Shown here: one piece after another, positions 33,087-42,220 of the stretch
Layout of the letters: each line of letters starts with the position of its first letter
Position numbering within the stretch: the first letter of the stretch is position 1
Assembly: GCF_002906255.1 (NCBI RefSeq)
Contig: NZ_POTC01000010.1
Location: forward strand, 1-64,000
Reading direction: 5' to 3'
Origin: Novacetimonas maltaceti
Lineage (GTDB): Bacteria > Pseudomonadota > Alphaproteobacteria > Acetobacterales > Acetobacteraceae
Length of the DNA: 64,000 bases
Made by a program: the position numbers and the translations under genes
Notes under the pieces: model-generated
Told to the model about the DNA's origin: nothing
What the model saw: the letters and a program-made list of their open reading frames with translations, nothing else
The model's database searches: none

Positions 33087-33652
33087 AACAAAATCTATGG
33101 CAATGATGGGGGAACGAACGTTTTTTTATGATAATCCTGTTATGAGGCAGGATAGTCAGCGGCCTCGTGCTGTCCAGATTGAATATATCTATATGTTATA
33201 TATCAACGCCATGGTTTAATCCGCGCAATATACCCATACCGCATACCGGCCTTGTGAAAAACTATAGCCTTGTCGGCGGATTATCGATTCATGGATAAAT
33301 ATAGAGTGAAAAACAATACTTGAATAAATCATAAGAAGATATTTCGCATGACTGAACTTTTTCTGATTTGTGAAATAACATGAAGTGTTATTTTTGATGT
33401 TCAGGAAAGTCATGAAGTTGTTCGTTTTCATGCGCACGTTTCAAAAATGAATACCTGATATATCCCGTGCGAATATGTATGTTTATCCATCATGGCGGGC
33501 ATGCGCGACGCATCGCCGCCTGTCGTGCGGCAACGCGGAACGGTTGGTACGGCACGGTGGCGTGTTGCGTGTATTTTACGATATGGTCGGCGGTCTTTGC
33601 CACGATGACGTGGCGCGACCCGGCCCGGCTTTGCCGCCCGGGTGGCTGGATT
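33087..33652. other. AT-rich divergent intergenic region
   Basis: About 565 bases between the leftward radical-SAM gene and the rightward SulP gene. The first ~370 bases are far richer in A+T than the window, with runs such as ATATATCTATATGTTATATA. An 8-bp hairpin AAATAACA/TGTTATTT at 33373-33393 is followed by two T. Short frames here have no ribosome site and no coding character. Promoters for both genes should lie here. Confidence 0.5.
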
Positions 33653-35359
33653 ATGGGCGATATTGGTATCATGGTCATGAAAACAGGTGCCGCACACGGC
33701 CCGCGCGCATCCGTGCCGGGGGGATGGCGCGCGCGCATGCGTGACGTCATCGCGGGGATATCGCTGGCGTCGATGAACATCCCGCAGGTGCTGGGCTATA
33801 CCCGCATTGCCGCCATGCCCGCGGTGACGGGGCTGTATACGGTGCTGCTGCCACTGGTGGCGTTCGCCTGTTTCGGCGCGTCGCGGCATCTGGTGGTCGC
33901 GGCCGATTCCGCCACCGCCGCCATCTTTTCCAGCGCGCTGGGCCGCATGGCCCCGCCGGGCAGTCCGCATTACATGGCGCTGGTCAGCATGGTCGCACTG
34001 CTCAGCGCGGGATTCCTGCTGGTTGCGCGCCTGTTCCGCCTTGGCTTCCTGGCCGATTTCCTGTCGCGCACCGTGCTGGTGGGGTTCATGGCGGGGGTGG
34101 GGATCCAGGTCGCGCTGGCGATGGTGCGCGACATGCTGGGCATCGTGACCACCGCGCACAACCCGCTTTTGCAACTGGTGCAGACGCTGGCGCACCTGCC
34201 ACATGCCAGCGGGCCGACCATGGTGCTGTCGGCCTGTGTCGTGGGGCTGATCATGGTGGGCGACAGGCTGGCGCCGCGCGCGCCACTTGCGCTGGTGACG
34301 GTGGTGGGGTCGATCATCGCCAGCATGGCGTTCGACCTGTCGCGGCATGGGATAGAGACGCTCGGCCCGATCGAAAGCGGCCTGCCGCGCCTGCATTTTC
34401 CCGATGTATCATGGAACGACATGCTGGCCCTGCTGCCGGTCGCCACGTCGTGCGTGTTCGTCATCATTGCGCAGAGTGCCGCGACATCGCGCGCATTCGC
34501 CCTGCGGTTCCATGACCCGGTGGATGACAATGCGGACATCCTTGGCCTGTGCGCGGCCAATGCGGTGGCGGGGCTGAGCGGGACCTTTACCGTCAATGGC
34601 AGCCCGACCCAGACCGCGATGGCCGCGCGGACCGGTGCGCGCACGCAACTGGCGCAACTGACGTTCGCCGCCGTGACGGCGGTGGTGCTGGTATTCCTGA
34701 CGGGGCCGCTGCGCTACCTGCCGCGCTGTGTGCTGGCCTCCATCGTCTTTACCGTGGCGGTGGGGATGATCGACCTGCGCGCGATCCGCGCCATCCGGCG
34801 TGAAAGCCCCGGCGAATGCGGGCTGGCGCTGGTGACGGCGGCGGCGGTGGTCGGCATCGGGGTGGAACAGGGGATCTTCCTTGCCATCGCGCTGTCGCTG
34901 TTTCGCCATGTGCGCCACAGTTACGAACCCCACACCATGATCCTGTGCCATGACCCGCATTCCGGCCTGCTGGAACCGCGCGGGGTCGCGGGCGGCGTGC
35001 GGACATCGCCGGGACTGGTGGTCTACCGGTTCTGCGCGGACCTGTTCTATGCCAATTCCGCCCGGTTCGTCGCGGATGTGCGCGTGATGGCGGAAGGGGC
35101 GTCCGCGCCGCTGTCCTGCCTTGTGGTGGATGCCAGCGCCATTACGGACATTGACTTTTCCGCCGCCAGCGACCTGCGCGACCTGTTTACCGCCCTGCGC
35201 GCGCGCGGCGTGACCGTGATCTTCGGGCGGGTCAGTCCCTACCTGCGCGCCGACATGGACCGCCACCGCATCACCCCCGTGGTCGAACCCGCCAACATCC
35301 ACGCGCAACTCCATACCGCCGTGGCGGCGGCAGAGGCGATCATCCGGCAGGAAAAGTAA
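33653..35359 (+). CDS. SulP/SLC26-family anion transporter with STAS domain
   Basis: A 568-residue membrane protein. Ten to twelve hydrophobic segments begin at GISLASMNIPQVLGYTRIAA, the conserved SulP first helix, and include AANAVAGLSGTFTVNGSPTQTA, the typical SulP 'GSxxxTA' region. The C-terminus (about 455-560) is a STAS domain: PGLVVYRFCADLFYANSARF and LVVDASAITDIDFSAASDL. The family moves sulfate, bicarbonate or dicarboxylates; the anion is not evident. The frame is open 62 codons further upstream but that part is unlike the family; ATG 33653, 33671 and 33677 are all possible starts. A composite palindromic repeat follows the stop. Confidence 0.9.
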   Translation: MGDIGIMVMKTGAAHGPRASVPGGWRARMRDVIAGISLASMNIPQVLGYTRIAAMPAVTGLYTVLLPLVAFACFGASRHLVVAADSATAAIFSSALGRMAPPGSPHYMALVSMVALLSAGFLLVARLFRLGFLADFLSRTVLVGFMAGVGIQVALAMVRDMLGIVTTAHNPLLQLVQTLAHLPHASGPTMVLSACVVGLIMVGDRLAPRAPLALVTVVGSIIASMAFDLSRHGIETLGPIESGLPRLHFPDVSWNDMLALLPVATSCVFVIIAQSAATSRAFALRFHDPVDDNADILGLCAANAVAGLSGTFTVNGSPTQTAMAARTGARTQLAQLTFAAVTAVVLVFLTGPLRYLPRCVLASIVFTVAVGMIDLRAIRAIRRESPGECGLALVTAAAVVGIGVEQGIFLAIALSLFRHVRHSYEPHTMILCHDPHSGLLEPRGVAGGVRTSPGLVVYRFCADLFYANSARFVADVRVMAEGASAPLSCLVVDASAITDIDFSAASDLRDLFTALRARGVTVIFGRVSPYLRADMDRHRITPVVEPANIHAQLHTAVAAAEAIIRQEK

Positions 35360-35365
35360 TGGTTT

Positions 35366-35536
35366 CCAAAGGGCAATGCCCTTTGGTGGGGGTTCGGGGA
35401 CAACGCCCCTGAGGAAGTCGGCGTTTGCCCCACCCGGGCTCTGCCCGGACCCGGCAGGGATCGCGATCCCTGCACCCTGATTCATTAAAAGTCATGGTTT
35501 GCAAAGGGTAATACCCTTTGCCGGGTTTCAGGGCAG
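35366..35536. repeat. Composite GC-rich palindromic repeat, copy A (two tandem units)
   Basis: Palindrome CCAAAGGGC/GCCCTTTGG (35366-35386) is followed by GGGGTTCGGGG...CGCCCC, then GGGCTCTGCCC, CAGGGATCGCGATCCCTG and CATTAAAAGTC, then a second palindrome GCAAAGGGT/ACCCTTTGC (35501-35521) and GGGCAGCGCCC. The same string of parts recurs inverted at 46767-46977. Confidence 0.8.
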
Positions 35537-35553
35537 CGCCCTGAGCCTCCGTG

Positions 35554-36819
35554 TTACCCGCAGGGCTGGATCTTCACGCCCAGCGCCCGCAGCGTATCCC
35601 AGTAAGCCGGGAACGTCTTGCCCACGCAGCCGGGATTGAGGATCGAAATCTCCGGGATCTTCAGCGCCGCAAGGGCGAAGGACATGGCGATGCGGTGGTC
35701 GTCATAGGTCTCGATTGCCACTTCTTTCGCGGTCTGCGCGGGGTCGGGGCTGGGGAACACCAGCAGGTCGTCGCCTTCTTCGCGTGCGTAGGCGGGATTG
35801 ATGCGCTGCATCTGGGTTGCCAGCGCATGCGTGCGGTCGCATTCCTTGACGCGCAGGTTCTCGATCCCGACAAAGCGCACAGGTGTTGCGTTGAACATCG
35901 CCATGACCGCCAGCGTCGGGATCGCGTCCTGCATCTGCGACCCGTCGATCACGGCAGGCATATGGGGGAAGGACTGGATCACGCGCCACGCGGCGGCATC
36001 GGGCTGCGTGAAATCGTCGATGGGAAAGCCGATGTCGATCGCGCCGCCCGACAGGGCCTCGGCCGCCCACAGGTACGTCGCGGCGGAGGCATCGGGTTCG
36101 ATGCGGAAATCGGTCGCGCTATACCCGCCCGGCGCGACGGTCCATGACGCGTCATCGCCCGCCGTGACGCTGGCGCCAAAGGCACGCATCGCCGCGATGG
36201 TCAGCCCGATATAGCCCTGCGCCCCGATATGCGGGCCGGACAGGCTGATGCGCACGGGTTTGCTGCTGCATGCCGCCATCATCAGCAGGGCGGAGACATA
36301 CTGGCTCGACAGGCTGGCGTCGATTTCCACCGCCCCACCCGACAGCCCGCCGGTGCCATGGATGGTGACGGGGGGGCAGCCGCTTGGCGCGCTGGCGTCG
36401 ATGCCAAGCGTGCGCAGCGCGTGCACCAGCGGGGCGATGGGGCGGCGCGCCATGTTGGCGTCCCCCCCCACGACCACCGTGCCGCGCACCAGCGCGCTTG
36501 CCGCCGTCAGGAACCGCACCGCCGTGCCCGCATTGCCCAGGAACAGCGGGCCATCCGGCGCATGCAGCGTGCCGGATGAATGCACGACGAAGCTGGTGGC
36601 ATCGGGCTGCTCCACCTCCACGTCCATCTGCCGCAGGGCCTGCGCCATGTACAGGGTGTCGTCGCTTTTCAGCGCGCCGGTCAGCCGCGACGTGCCACGC
36701 GCCAGCCCCGCCAGCAGCAGGACACGGTTGGTCACGGATTTCGACCCCGGCAGGACCACGCGCCCCTTCAGCGGGGCGGTCACGGGCTCGATGCTCAGGC
36801 AGGGGAGGGGCGCGTTCAT
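35554..36819 (-). CDS. aroA: 3-phosphoshikimate 1-carboxyvinyltransferase (EPSP synthase)
   Basis: A 421-residue enzyme of the shikimate pathway joining PEP to shikimate-3-phosphate. LPGSKSVTNRVLLLAGLARG near residue 24 and FLGNAGTAVRFLTA (PEP-binding loop) are diagnostic; the NAGT form is that of class I enzymes, which are usually glyphosate sensitive. EVKECDRTHA-like LRVKECDRTHALATQM and the C-terminal SFALAALKIPEISILNPGCV also match. ATG 36819 was preferred to 36840 and 36897 because GACGGAC precedes it and the family starts within a few residues. It has no aro neighbour. Confidence 0.95.
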   Translation of the reverse strand: MNAPLPCLSIEPVTAPLKGRVVLPGSKSVTNRVLLLAGLARGTSRLTGALKSDDTLYMAQALRQMDVEVEQPDATSFVVHSSGTLHAPDGPLFLGNAGTAVRFLTAASALVRGTVVVGGDANMARRPIAPLVHALRTLGIDASAPSGCPPVTIHGTGGLSGGAVEIDASLSSQYVSALLMMAACSSKPVRISLSGPHIGAQGYIGLTIAAMRAFGASVTAGDDASWTVAPGGYSATDFRIEPDASAATYLWAAEALSGGAIDIGFPIDDFTQPDAAAWRVIQSFPHMPAVIDGSQMQDAIPTLAVMAMFNATPVRFVGIENLRVKECDRTHALATQMQRINPAYAREEGDDLLVFPSPDPAQTAKEVAIETYDDHRIAMSFALAALKIPEISILNPGCVGKTFPAYWDTLRALGVKIQPCG

Positions 36820-36948
36820 GAAAAGTCCGTCTTCCGTCATGATGGGGTGGCATGGCCCGTTTTCGTCCGGATCAGGCGATATCCGTGCTGCGGTCATATC
36901 ACCGCGCCATGCGTTTTACCAAGGGCCGCCATCATGTTCCCGCCGTGC

Positions 36949-39090
36949 TCAGGCCCGCGCGCGCGGGTCGGGGCAGGCCGCGCCGGGCGTGAAAAAGACA
37001 TTCCCCCGGCCCAGTTCGGTGGCGACGATGATCAGCCCGCCCAGCGCGGCACTCAGTGCGATGCGCGTGCCCGTATCGCCGGAGGTCCGTTCCATGCCAT
37101 GGAGGCGTTCGAACGTGGCGCGGACCTGATGCGCCAGCGCGGCAGGCCCCGTGGCCGCGTGCGACAGGGCGTCGAACAGGGCCGACAGGTCCGCGCGCGC
37201 CTTTGCGGGGATGCGCGGATCGCCACGGAAATCGCGCAGGTACAGCAGGTTGCGGCCAATGGTCATGACCGAAAATGCCCCGTGCAGCCACGCATCCGTC
37301 AGGCGGTCGCCCCTGTGCCCCATATGCGCGATCAGGTTTTCCATGCCCTGTATGATGCCGCCGATCCAGACATCCTCCTCCATCCGCGCGGGCGTGCGCC
37401 CGATGCGGTGCAGGTTGCCCAGCGTGCGGGCACGGAACAGCGCGCAGAACCGCCGCAGGTTGAACGGCAGCACGTAGCGGAAGACCAGAACCCCGAAGCC
37501 AAGGCCGCTGAGCAGCGCGAACGTGGTGTTGAACCATTGCAGTTCGTCGATGCGGCTGTGGTTGTCGAGGCCGAGCAGGTAGGGAAAGAAATTGCTGAAC
37601 GACGCGGCCATCGCCGCCGTCGACGGGTTGCGCGTGGCCAGTCCGCCGATGAACATCGGGATCGCGATGCTGAAGCACAGCATGGGATAGGCCGAGGTCA
37701 GCGGCATCACCACGAAGACCGGGACCACGGCGGCCATCGCAGCCCACACCGCGCCATAGAAGAACGCCGCACTGGCCAGCACCGTGTTGCTGAAGGAGGC
37801 GAAGCGCGCACACACGACACAGACGAAGGTGACGAACAGCGCGCCCTGCGCCCATGCCGTCGTCTCCCATATCAATGCCGCCGTCAGGACCGCGACGCCC
37901 GAACGCAGGCCGTTATGCCATGCGGCATGCCAGTTGTCGGGGCGCGGCAGGCTGAAACGCCCCGGCGTCAGCGCCTTGCGCGGGTCATCGGCAAAGCAGG
38001 CGAGGAGGTGGGAAATCTCGTGCAGCAGCAGTTCCATCCCCTGCAGCACGATCCGGTCGCCGGTTGCGGCCTCGATCGCCGCGCTGTCGGTCATGGGGCG
38101 CGCGGTCCATGCGATGCCATCCGCGCACCGCCGGGTCAGGTGCGCCATGTCCGCGCGCATCCGTGCAAGTGCGCGCGCATCCCCCAGCGCGTCGGGCAGA
38201 AGCCCCAGCAGCGCGATGGTATCGTCAATGACCGCGCCCGCCATGGCGGAATGGCCGGGGATCGCCAGCAGCCTGCTGCGCATGCCCAGGCCCCGCGAGG
38301 TCATGCGCGTGACCAGCCCCAGCGTCGCGCGGGCAAAGGCGACGGCGTGCTTTTCACGCCCGACCTCGATCGCGCTGAATTCGATCCGGTCATTGAGCAG
38401 CAGCGCGCGCGAAAAGATGCCATGCAGGTCGCCCTCTGGCGGGGGGCGCCCGGCCAGGATGTCGCGCACCGCCATGGCCGCCTGCGTGATGATCTGGCGC
38501 AACTGCGTCGTCACGGCCTCACGCGCCTGGGCCGCCACGTTGGGCAGGCACACCATGCCCACCACCATTTCACAGATCACCCCCAGCAGGATGTAGCTGC
38601 CGCGCGCCATGGCAAGGGTGAAGACCTGGTCCGCGATGGCCGTCGCGCTCAGTGCCACGATGGCGCAGGTATAGGCCGTCAGCACGAAGGCGTAGCTGCG
38701 GAAATTATGCACCAGCGTGCCCAGCGCCGTGCACAGCCCGACCCACAGCGACAGCGCGGGAAAGAACAGCCACGGCGACTGCGGGAAGGCCGCGATCAGC
38801 ACGATGGCCGAGGCAATGCCCGCCAGCGTGCCGACAATGCGCCAGTGTGCCTTGGAAATGCTCTCGCCGCGCGTGCCCTGCGCCACGATCCATACGGTCA
38901 TGGGCGCCCATTGCGGTTCACCCAGTTCCATGCCGAATGCGATGGCCAGCGCCAGCAGGGCCGCGATGGTGGTCCGCAGCGAAAAACCCGCCGCCGTCAG
39001 GCGTGGCGCGTACAGCCACGCCCCCGGCAGCGCGGTGGTGAAGGGGCGTGCAGGGAGGCGCCACGGGAGGCGCGAAAGGAAGGGCCGCAT
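36949..39090 (-). CDS. FUSC-family inner-membrane efflux protein (AaeB/YccS-like)
   Basis: A 713-residue protein with the duplicated FUSC layout: a first cluster of about six hydrophobic helices (residues 35-185, SLRTTIAALLALAIAFGMEL, PQWAPMTVWIVAQGTRGESI), a cytoplasmic region, a second cluster (about 370-520, GLRSGVAVLTAALIWETTAW) and a C-terminal soluble tail. QWAPMTVWIV..G.s.gks.s is the FUSC hallmark. Relatives export aromatic carboxylic acids with an HlyD adaptor; no adaptor gene is adjacent here. ATG 39090 is chosen over 39168 because the upstream residues are unlike the family. Substrate unknown. Confidence 0.88.
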   Translation of the reverse strand: MRPFLSRLPWRLPARPFTTALPGAWLYAPRLTAAGFSLRTTIAALLALAIAFGMELGEPQWAPMTVWIVAQGTRGESISKAHWRIVGTLAGIASAIVLIAAFPQSPWLFFPALSLWVGLCTALGTLVHNFRSYAFVLTAYTCAIVALSATAIADQVFTLAMARGSYILLGVICEMVVGMVCLPNVAAQAREAVTTQLRQIITQAAMAVRDILAGRPPPEGDLHGIFSRALLLNDRIEFSAIEVGREKHAVAFARATLGLVTRMTSRGLGMRSRLLAIPGHSAMAGAVIDDTIALLGLLPDALGDARALARMRADMAHLTRRCADGIAWTARPMTDSAAIEAATGDRIVLQGMELLLHEISHLLACFADDPRKALTPGRFSLPRPDNWHAAWHNGLRSGVAVLTAALIWETTAWAQGALFVTFVCVVCARFASFSNTVLASAAFFYGAVWAAMAAVVPVFVVMPLTSAYPMLCFSIAIPMFIGGLATRNPSTAAMAASFSNFFPYLLGLDNHSRIDELQWFNTTFALLSGLGFGVLVFRYVLPFNLRRFCALFRARTLGNLHRIGRTPARMEEDVWIGGIIQGMENLIAHMGHRGDRLTDAWLHGAFSVMTIGRNLLYLRDFRGDPRIPAKARADLSALFDALSHAATGPAALAHQVRATFERLHGMERTSGDTGTRIALSAALGGLIIVATELGRGNVFFTPGAACPDPRARA

Positions 39091-39370
39091 TTTCACCGAT
39101 ATGACGCGGTCCGGGGCGTTCGTCACGCGAATATTACAAATCTGGCGAAGCAAAATGCACGCTGGCACGCAGGTGCGTGCATCTGCCTCAATCCTGCCCC
39201 GTTATCGCCGTAAAGTCCCGTTCCATGGAGTGGCAGGCAGGCGCGCGGACAGGCCGTCAGGGTTATAAGAGACTGGTCTAATGTGTTGTCTGTTTGCAGA
39301 TTTTATATAAAAGTGAAACTGGCGCCGTTGCGTCGCAGGACCCGTCATTGCGTGCGAGATGCAAAACTAG
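39091..39370. other. Divergent intergenic region between FUSC and Rrf2 genes
   Basis: No gene is supported in these 280 bases. Divergent promoters for the leftward exporter and the rightward Rrf2 regulator should be here, so Rrf2 may control the exporter. No palindrome long enough to call an operator was found. Confidence 0.4.
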
Positions 39371-39802
39371 ATGCAGCTTTCCCTACATATAGACCATGCA
39401 GTGAAATTCCTTATCTGCATGACGCGACATTCCAGCGCGCCGGCCTATGCTCAGGACATCTCGGGCCGGTGTGGCCTGTCGGAGCAGGAAGCGGCGGGTG
39501 TCCTGCATGACCTGGATCGCTGCGGCCTGATCGAACGCTGTGCCGGGGACGGGCTGCTGCGCCTGCGCAAGGACCCCGCGCGGGTGCGTGTCGGTGATAT
39601 CGTCCGCTGTATCGAGGCCGCGCGCCCCGCCGCCCGGCAACCGGGTGCCTTTGCGCAGATGTTCGACATGGCGCATGCCGCCTTCATGGAGGCGCTGAAC
39701 GACTATTCCCTGTCGGACATTGCCCGCCTGTCTGGCGGGGAGGCCGGAACTTCCGGCTTTGCCAAGGGCGTGCATGGCGTCTCCGTCATGGTGCCGGGAT
39801 AA
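39371..39802 (+). CDS. Rrf2-family regulator without the usual iron-sulfur cysteines
   Basis: A 143-residue winged-helix regulator. MQLSLHIDHAVKFLICMTRH is the classic Rrf2 start, followed by QDISGRCGLSEQEAAGVLHDL and GLLRLRKDPARVRVGDIVRC. NsrR and IscR carry three cysteines spaced after this point to hold a cluster; here the region EAARPAARQPGAFAQMFDMA has none. The protein may sense by another ligand or be cluster-free. It is divergent from the FUSC exporter, which is a possible target. A hairpin repeat follows the stop. Confidence 0.8.
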   Translation: MQLSLHIDHAVKFLICMTRHSSAPAYAQDISGRCGLSEQEAAGVLHDLDRCGLIERCAGDGLLRLRKDPARVRVGDIVRCIEAARPAARQPGAFAQMFDMAHAAFMEALNDYSLSDIARLSGGEAGTSGFAKGVHGVSVMVPG

Positions 39803-39824
39803 TCCGCGCCATCCGGTAAAGAAC

Positions 39825-39901
39825 GGAAGTTTCCGGTGAAGCTTTTTCAGAAGCTTCGAAGGGCATCCCATTCTTGAAAAAAGACGCCCCCAGATACTTT
39901 C
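39825..39901. repeat. Copy 9 of the hairpin repeat (shortened arms)
   Basis: GGAAGTTTCCGGTGAAGC opens the unit, with GAAGCTTTTTCAGAAGCTTC as first hairpin; the second hairpin (TTCTTGAAAAAAGA) and the closing CCCCCAGATACTTTC are partly degenerate. It lies between convergent Rrf2 and MRJP-like genes. Confidence 0.65.
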
Positions 39902-39923
39902 ATCCCTTGTCCTGCGGCGCGCC

Positions 39924-41075
39924 CTATCGCACGGGCCTGAGATGCAGGTCCATGCGATAGATCGCAACCGGCAGGTTGAGGTGCGATCTGCCGTCGCGTT
40001 CGAACGTGGCCGTGCGGTTCAGCTGCACGGCGGGAATCCATAACGCGCCATCATGGGCGATCCACATGGCATCGGCCCAGACCAGCCGCCTGTCCGCCAC
40101 CAGTGTCGTGGCCCTGCCTTCCGGCGTGATGCGCAGGATCCGCAACAGGTTGGTATCCGAAACATACAGGTTGCCATCCCCGTCAATGGCCGTCCCGCCG
40201 GTGGTGGGGGTGTCGTGGAACAGGCGCACCTGTTGCTCCAGCGCGGCGGGCGACAGGGTCGCATCCTCCAGTGCTGCAGTGGGGACAACCCACATCGGGC
40301 CGGAACTGGGCTGGAAATACAGCTTCGTCCCGTCGGGGGAGACCTCCAGCTGGTCGGTGTGGACGCGCGCGGGCCTGCCGTTGCTGACCAGCAGTTGCCC
40401 TTCGGCGTACATCGGGCGTTCGTCGGTGGTGGAGCGCGCATGCTCCAGCACCCGCCGCTGTCGCCCGGTCTTCATGTCCACCACCACCAGCCCCGGATCG
40501 CCCGCATCCGTCAGGAACAGGGTGGAGCCGTGGAAGCGCAGGTCGTCGATATAGGTATGGGGCGTGCTGGCGTCGGCCAGGCTGATGGTGCGGGTGACCT
40601 GCCCGGTGGCGATGTCGATGACCACCAGCTTTGCCTTCGCCCCCGTGGGGGGATTGGGCGCGCCGCCGACATTGGCCTCCCCTGAATCCACGACCCACAG
40701 CTTCCCGTCCGGGCCGAAGCGGATTGCGTTGACGCGCACGAATGCGTGGTCGTTGTCATGCGTCGTATCCCAACTGTTCCATTTCGCGTCAGGATAGGGG
40801 CGGGCCGTGCCATCGGGGGCCAGTTCGGCCACCGTCGGCCCCGGCGTGTCGCCCCCGCCCCAGTAGGGGAAGGACACGAACACCCGCCCGTCATCGGACA
40901 CGGCCACGGCGTTCATCACCCGCCGGGAGGTATAGGCGACCTTCAGCGCGGGGGATTCGGTGCGTGTCGGGGTGGCGGCAGCGGCCTGCGCCACGCCACC
41001 GCCCAGGCATAGTGCGAGGCCCAGCAGCGCGGGCAGGTGGCAACGGCCGGCGGGGCGGGAACGGAACAGGCGCAT
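39924..41075 (-). CDS. Secreted Major Royal Jelly Protein/yellow-like beta-propeller
   Basis: A 383-residue protein with an N-terminal signal peptide (HLPALLGLALCLGGGVAQAA) and a six-bladed propeller. VMNAVAVSDDGRVFVSFPYW, NDHAFVRVNAIRFGPDGKLW, YIDDLRFHGSTLFLTDAGDPG and TDQLEVSPDGTKLYFQPSSG match bacterial MRJP/yellow-family proteins, which are related to SMP-30 lactonases but lack a well-defined activity. It is probably periplasmic. ATG 41075 is preceded by CGAGGATGCC; the frame is open upstream to 41414 but overlaps repeats. Function unknown; a lactonase or carbohydrate role is a guess. Confidence 0.82.
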   Translation of the reverse strand: MRLFRSRPAGRCHLPALLGLALCLGGGVAQAAAATPTRTESPALKVAYTSRRVMNAVAVSDDGRVFVSFPYWGGGDTPGPTVAELAPDGTARPYPDAKWNSWDTTHDNDHAFVRVNAIRFGPDGKLWVVDSGEANVGGAPNPPTGAKAKLVVIDIATGQVTRTISLADASTPHTYIDDLRFHGSTLFLTDAGDPGLVVVDMKTGRQRRVLEHARSTTDERPMYAEGQLLVSNGRPARVHTDQLEVSPDGTKLYFQPSSGPMWVVPTAALEDATLSPAALEQQVRLFHDTPTTGGTAIDGDGNLYVSDTNLLRILRITPEGRATTLVADRRLVWADAMWIAHDGALWIPAVQLNRTATFERDGRSHLNLPVAIYRMDLHLRPVR

Positions 41076-41156
41076 GCGGCATCCTCGGGCGGTGATGGGA
41101 AGACATCCTATCATCCCGTGGCCGGTCCGCTCATCAACGATCCGTGCGCCCGTCGT

Positions 41157-41293
41157 CATGGCTCCCAAAGGGCAATGCCCTTTGGTGAGGGCGGGGGCAA
41201 AGCCCCTGAATGGCATGCACACCATGCCAGATGCGCGGAAACGGTAAAAAGAATGCCGCCCTTTTAAAAAAGGCGGCACCCGAAAACTCTTAT
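41157..41293. repeat. Two intergenic repeats: palindrome of the GC-rich family and copy 10 of the hairpin repeat
   Basis: The palindrome CCAAAGGGC/GCCCTTTGG lies at 41165-41185, followed by GGGGGCAAAGCCCCT. At 41251-41293 the half-unit GAATGCCGCCCTTTT/AAAAAAGGCGGCACCC plus CGAAAACTCTT belongs to the AT hairpin family. Here both repeat families meet in one gap between two leftward genes. Confidence 0.75.
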
Positions 41294-41316
41294 TCAATAT
41301 GTGACAAAGGCAGGGA

Positions 41317-41856
41317 TCAGGCTGCCGGCGTGGCCTTCGCCGCGACTTCGCCAAGGGCCGCGCGCAGCTTTTCCTCATCGGCGGGCGACAGCGAGGTCTG
41401 CAGCACGCGGGCATGGCCCTTGAACTGCTTCAGGTCCGCCAGGACCTTCTCGGGCTGCGACTTGCGCACCAGGATGAACAGGGCGGAGGTGTTGACGGGG
41501 ATCGTCGCCCCCAGCGACTTGATGAACTTGTCATCAATGCCGTAATCGCTCATGGAGCCAGCCAGCGCGCCCGCGCCAGCGCCCACGACGCTGCCCGCGA
41601 CGAACCCGGCCAGCGGGTTGAGGAACAGCAGGCCCACCAGCGCGCCCCAGAACCCGCCGGAGAACAGGCCATAGGACGCGCCGACCTTCTCCAGGTTCAC
41701 GCTCTGCTGCAGGTGGATCTTGCCTGCCGCGTCACGCACGACGACGACCGCGTCCTCCAGGTCGAGCAGGTATTCCTTTTCCAGCGCCTTGCATTCCGTC
41801 AGGGCGGCAGTGGCTTCGTCGATCGCGTCGAAACCGATGACAATCAGGTCGGACAT
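41317..41856 (-). CDS. DUF1269-family glycine-zipper membrane protein
   Basis: A 179-residue protein. MSDLIVIGFDAIDEATAALTE and LLDLEDAVVVVRDAAGKIHLQQSV match the N-terminal DUF1269 domain; a central glycine-rich hydrophobic segment (about 62-100, GGFWGALVGLLFLNPLAGFV then GSVVGAGAGALAG) is followed by DDKFIKSLGATIPVNTSALFILV. Family function is unknown; members are often induced by stress. TGTTTCCTCG upstream shows AGGAAAC as ribosome site on the minus strand. It is monocistronic. Confidence 0.88.
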   Translation of the reverse strand: MSDLIVIGFDAIDEATAALTECKALEKEYLLDLEDAVVVVRDAAGKIHLQQSVNLEKVGASYGLFSGGFWGALVGLLFLNPLAGFVAGSVVGAGAGALAGSMSDYGIDDKFIKSLGATIPVNTSALFILVRKSQPEKVLADLKQFKGHARVLQTSLSPADEEKLRAALGEVAAKATPAA

Positions 41857-42031
41857 TTATGTTTCCTCGTCAGCTTTGGTCATGGGACCAGCATACAGGG
41901 CACCCACTGGGTGCGATGTTGTAACACTACTGTATTCCCTCAAGGTTCCGTGACATTTTTCAGAATGGGAGCCCCCATGCCAGCGCAGGTCTGTCCCCCC
42001 TTGCGCCGGGGGCGGGGCCAGCAGGGCGCAC

Positions 42032-42220
42032 TTACTGCGGCAGCCCGCGGTCATACCCGCCGCCTGCGGTGCCGCCGCGTTGCGTGGATTGCGCGCCAGA
42101 TGCGGTCAGGGGTGATGCGGATGGCCCGTCACGGCGCGTGGCGAGGCGCGGGTCCGGCCCCATGCAGCAGGCCATCGCGAGGAGGCAGGGCAGGCAGAGC
42201 AGGAGGCGCGGCACGGCCAT
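42032..42220 (-). CDS. Small putative lipoprotein
   Basis: A 62-residue frame with a short signal peptide and lipobox LLAMAC followed by CMGPDPRL. CGGGGGAACCGCA gives a strong ribosome site six bases before ATG 42220. The mature part is rich in Gly, Ser, Thr and Arg with no recognisable domain. It is too short to be certain, but the lipobox plus ribosome site make it better than chance. It lies alone between the DUF1269 gene and the TonB receptor. Confidence 0.55.
   Translation of the reverse strand: MAVPRLLLCLPCLLAMACCMGPDPRLATRRDGPSASPLTASGAQSTQRGGTAGGGYDRGLPQ

Noticed and set aside
33216-33437. 73-codon minus-strand frame in the AT-rich gap
   Set aside because: No ribosome site, composition simply reflects AT-rich DNA, no domain.
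36949-39090. FUSC gene as part of an AaeAB-type operon
   Set aside because: No HlyD-type adaptor gene is adjacent on either side.
36580-39213. An 877-codon plus-strand frame opposite aroA and the FUSC exporter
   Set aside because: Spans two genes on the other strand, Arg/Gln/His-rich, no ribosome site.
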